This document shows positions 6,994 to 8,033 of a DNA stretch of 8,033 nucleotides, one piece after another. The DNA is from Halonatronomonas sp051745425 (GTDB lineage Bacteria; Bacillota; Halanaerobiia; Halanaerobiales; Halarsenatibacteraceae), in NCBI GenBank assembly GCA_051745425.1, contig JBNJEB010000069.1, positions 1-8,033 on the forward strand, in the 5' to 3' direction. Below the pieces are notes generated by a model. The model made no database searches. It saw nothing but the letters and a program-made list of their open reading frames with translations, and was not told where the DNA came from. The number at the start of each line of letters is the position of its first letter. Position 1 is the stretch's first letter. The position numbers and the translations under genes are program-made.

Positions 6994-7005
6994 ATTTATA
7001 TTACT

Positions 7006-7245
7006 ATGAAAGCAACTGGAATAGTTAGAAAAATTGATGAGCTAGGTAGAGTTGTGATTCCTAAAGAGCTAAGGGAAACCATGGAAATCGATAAAAAAGA
7101 TCCGATGGAAGTATTTGTAGATAAAGATCAGATTATATTAACAAAATATAAGCCATCTTGTACTTTCTGTCAGAGTCAGGAAGATATTGTAGAGTTTTCT
7201 GATAAGCCGGTCTGTAAAAAATGTATAAAAGAATTAACTAAATAA
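7006..7245 (+). CDS. abrB: AbrB/SpoVT-family transcriptional regulator with C-terminal Cys4 motif
   Basis: Read from ATG 7006 this is a 79-residue DNA-binding protein. Residues 1-48 form a textbook AbrB swapped-hairpin domain, with MKATGIVRKIDELGRVVIPK (1-20) almost identical in pattern to Bacillus AbrB, Abh and SpoVT. Residues 49-79 replace the Bacillus AbrB C-domain by a short tail with Cys52-x2-Cys55 and Cys70-x2-Cys73, which looks like a zinc knuckle or ribbon and is familiar from clostridial AbrB proteins. AbrB proteins act as dimers or tetramers that bind AT-rich DNA and control the transition to stationary phase and sporulation; targets here are unknown. An in-frame ATG at 6964 would add 14 residues (MNRKIYLSGGIYIT), but it lies at the predicted transcript start and upstream of the Shine-Dalgarno, so 7006 is preferred. 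The gene is monocistronic, with its own promoter and terminator. It may bind the AT-rich DNA around itself; that is a guess. Confidence 0.92.
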   Translation: MKATGIVRKIDELGRVVIPKELRETMEIDKKDPMEVFVDKDQIILTKYKPSCTFCQSQEDIVEFSDKPVCKKCIKELTK

Positions 7246-7250
7246 GATTT

Positions 7251-7273
7251 AAGCCCCGGAAGGGGCTTTTTTT
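7251..7273 (+). terminator. Strong rho-independent terminator after abrB
   Basis: AAGCCCC (7251-7257) pairs with GGGGCTT (7262-7268) around a GGAA loop, which is a stable GNRA tetraloop. A run of T (7267-7273) and a further T-rich stretch follow. It starts five bases after the abrB stop. Confidence 0.95.
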
Positions 7274-7384
7274 ATTTTTATTTAATATTAAAAATATTAT
7301 TAAATTTTTAGCCTTCTATGCAGGAGTATTTAAAAATATGGTGAATATAAATATATAAAGTTTTTTTGATATAAAAAATTACAT
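7274..7384 (+). other. Very AT-rich intergenic leader of the permease gene
   Basis: This gap is about 13% G+C by direct count, against clearly higher values in the genes. It contains a small A/T-only inverted repeat, TAATATT (7283-7289) and AATATTA (7293-7299), and several TATAAA-like boxes (7346, 7354, 7370), none with a good -35 box at 17 bases. I see no purine riboswitch or other conserved RNA. The permease promoter is presumably here, but I cannot place it. The composition would suit an AbrB-type regulator; that is inference. Confidence 0.4.
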
Positions 7385-7396
7385 AGGAGGCAGAAG

Positions 7397-8033
7397 ATGA
7401 AAAAAGAAATTAATTATCCCTGGTTTAAGAAAGAAGATGTTGATGGATTTTTCGCACTGTTTCAGAATAACCTGGCAAACTTTGCAGTAATAGCTATTTC
7501 CATGCTAGGTATGGGTTTTCCAGCTTCGATAGTTTTTGGCAGGGTTATTCCTGGGGCAGCAATAGCGGTATTATTTGGCAATTTCTATTATGCCCGGATG
7601 GCAAGAAAACTGGCTGAAAAAGAGGGAAGAGTAGATGTGACTGCGCTCTCTTATGGTATCTCTACACCTGTAATGTTTATTTATCTATTTGGTATTTTAG
7701 GAACAGCTCTGACCTTTAGTGATGGCGACCCTGAGATGGCCTGGCGGATTGGAACAGCGGCAGCATTTTTAGGAGGGGCTATTGAGGCTTTAGGCAGTAT
7801 TGTAGGGCCGTGGATCAGGAGAAATTTACCAAGAGCTGCTATGTTAGGGGCACTGGCCGGTGTTGCTTTTACTTTTATCGGTGGAGAATTATTTTTTACA
7901 ACCTATGAATTGCCGATAGTTGGGCTCTTAGTTATGGGTATAATAATTATTGGTCTTGTTGCTAAAAAGAAGATGCCATTTAATATTCCTACTTCATTAT
8001 TTGCAATTATAATTGGTACAATTCTGGCTTATG
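7397..8033 (+). CDS. NCS2-family permease (xanthine/uracil permease-like), 3' end cut by window
   Basis: The frame is open from ATG 7397 to the right edge, giving 212 residues of a membrane protein that would normally exceed 400. AGGAGG (7385-7390) lies six bases upstream. The protein begins with a short cytoplasmic stretch, then PWFKKEDVDGFFALFQNNL (8-26), followed by at least five hydrophobic segments (about 27-45, 49-63, 90-106, 117-136, 148-164, 171-189). GFPASIVFGRVIPGAA (40-55) and VTALSYGISTPVMF (81-94) match a branch of putative NCS2 permeases annotated as xanthine/uracil/vitamin C permease-like, where the latter motif usually reads TALPYGINT. NCS2 proteins import nucleobases by H+ or Na+ symport, but this branch has, as far as I know, no well-tested substrate. 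Located after the abrB terminator, it forms a new transcription unit. A link to deoD by purine salvage is possible but unproven. Confidence 0.85.
   Translation, partial: MKKEINYPWFKKEDVDGFFALFQNNLANFAVIAISMLGMGFPASIVFGRVIPGAAIAVLFGNFYYARMARKLAEKEGRVDVTALSYGISTPVMFIYLFGILGTALTFSDGDPEMAWRIGTAAAFLGGAIEALGSIVGPWIRRNLPRAAMLGALAGVAFTFIGGELFFTTYELPIVGLLVMGIIIIGLVAKKKMPFNIPTSLFAIIIGTILAY

Noticed and set aside
7322..7358. AGGAG followed by ATG 7338 and a six-codon frame upstream of the permease, like a leader peptide
   Set aside because: The frame (MVNINI) is too short and lacks repeated regulatory codons; spacing is long and no attenuator hairpin lies between it and ATG 7397.
7274..7396. Possible purine riboswitch before the NCS2 permease
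   Set aside because: No conserved three-way-junction core or paired loop sequences could be found; the gap is almost only A and T, so a structured aptamer is unlikely.
1..8033. Defence island, CRISPR, retron or mobile element
   Set aside because: All genes belong to housekeeping, transport or regulatory families; no direct-repeat array, terminal inverted repeats, transposase or integrase is seen.

Overview
The window comes from an AT-rich bacterial chromosome. Every recognisable gene lies on the + strand, spacing is tight, and most starts carry strong Shine-Dalgarno sequences. A Firmicutes-type RecJ C-terminal domain, a clostridial-style AbrB/SpoVT regulator with a CxxC...CxxC tail, an Eis-like acetyltransferase and two TTG starts point to a low-GC anaerobic Firmicute. 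A Halanaerobiales or clostridial relative is my guess. That placement is inference from gene content and base composition, not from a marker gene.

Layout. (1) Positions 1-4026 look like one co-directional run: the C-terminal part of a RecJ exonuclease cut by the left edge, an Eis-type GNAT acetyltransferase, a diacylglycerol/lipid kinase-family protein with a TTG start, and a DeoD-type purine nucleoside phosphorylase. A hairpin terminator at 4056-4086 closes the run. (2) Positions 4113-6927 hold a small membrane-anchored protein with beta-propeller-like repeats, a MATE efflux transporter with a TTG start, and an inositol-monophosphatase-family phosphatase. No hairpin is visible after the phosphatase. 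(3) A well-formed sigma-A-type promoter (6928-6956) drives a monocistronic AbrB-family regulator, which ends at a strong terminator (7251-7273). (4) After a very AT-rich gap of about 120 bases, an NCS2-type (xanthine/uracil-like) permease starts at 7397 and runs off the right edge.

The genes are mostly housekeeping or salvage functions: DNA repair, purine salvage, lipid phosphorylation, export and sugar-phosphate hydrolysis, plus a transition-state-type regulator. DeoD and the permease could both serve purine scavenging, but they sit in different transcription units. I see no mobile element, CRISPR array, RNA gene or defence system. The points most worth a second look are a His-to-Asn change in the otherwise conserved GGH motif of RecJ, with RecJ outside the usual recJ-apt-relA order; the start region of the AbrB gene, which has three possible initiation points; a promoter-like sequence overlapping the terminator after deoD; and the unassigned membrane-anchored protein upstream of the transporter.
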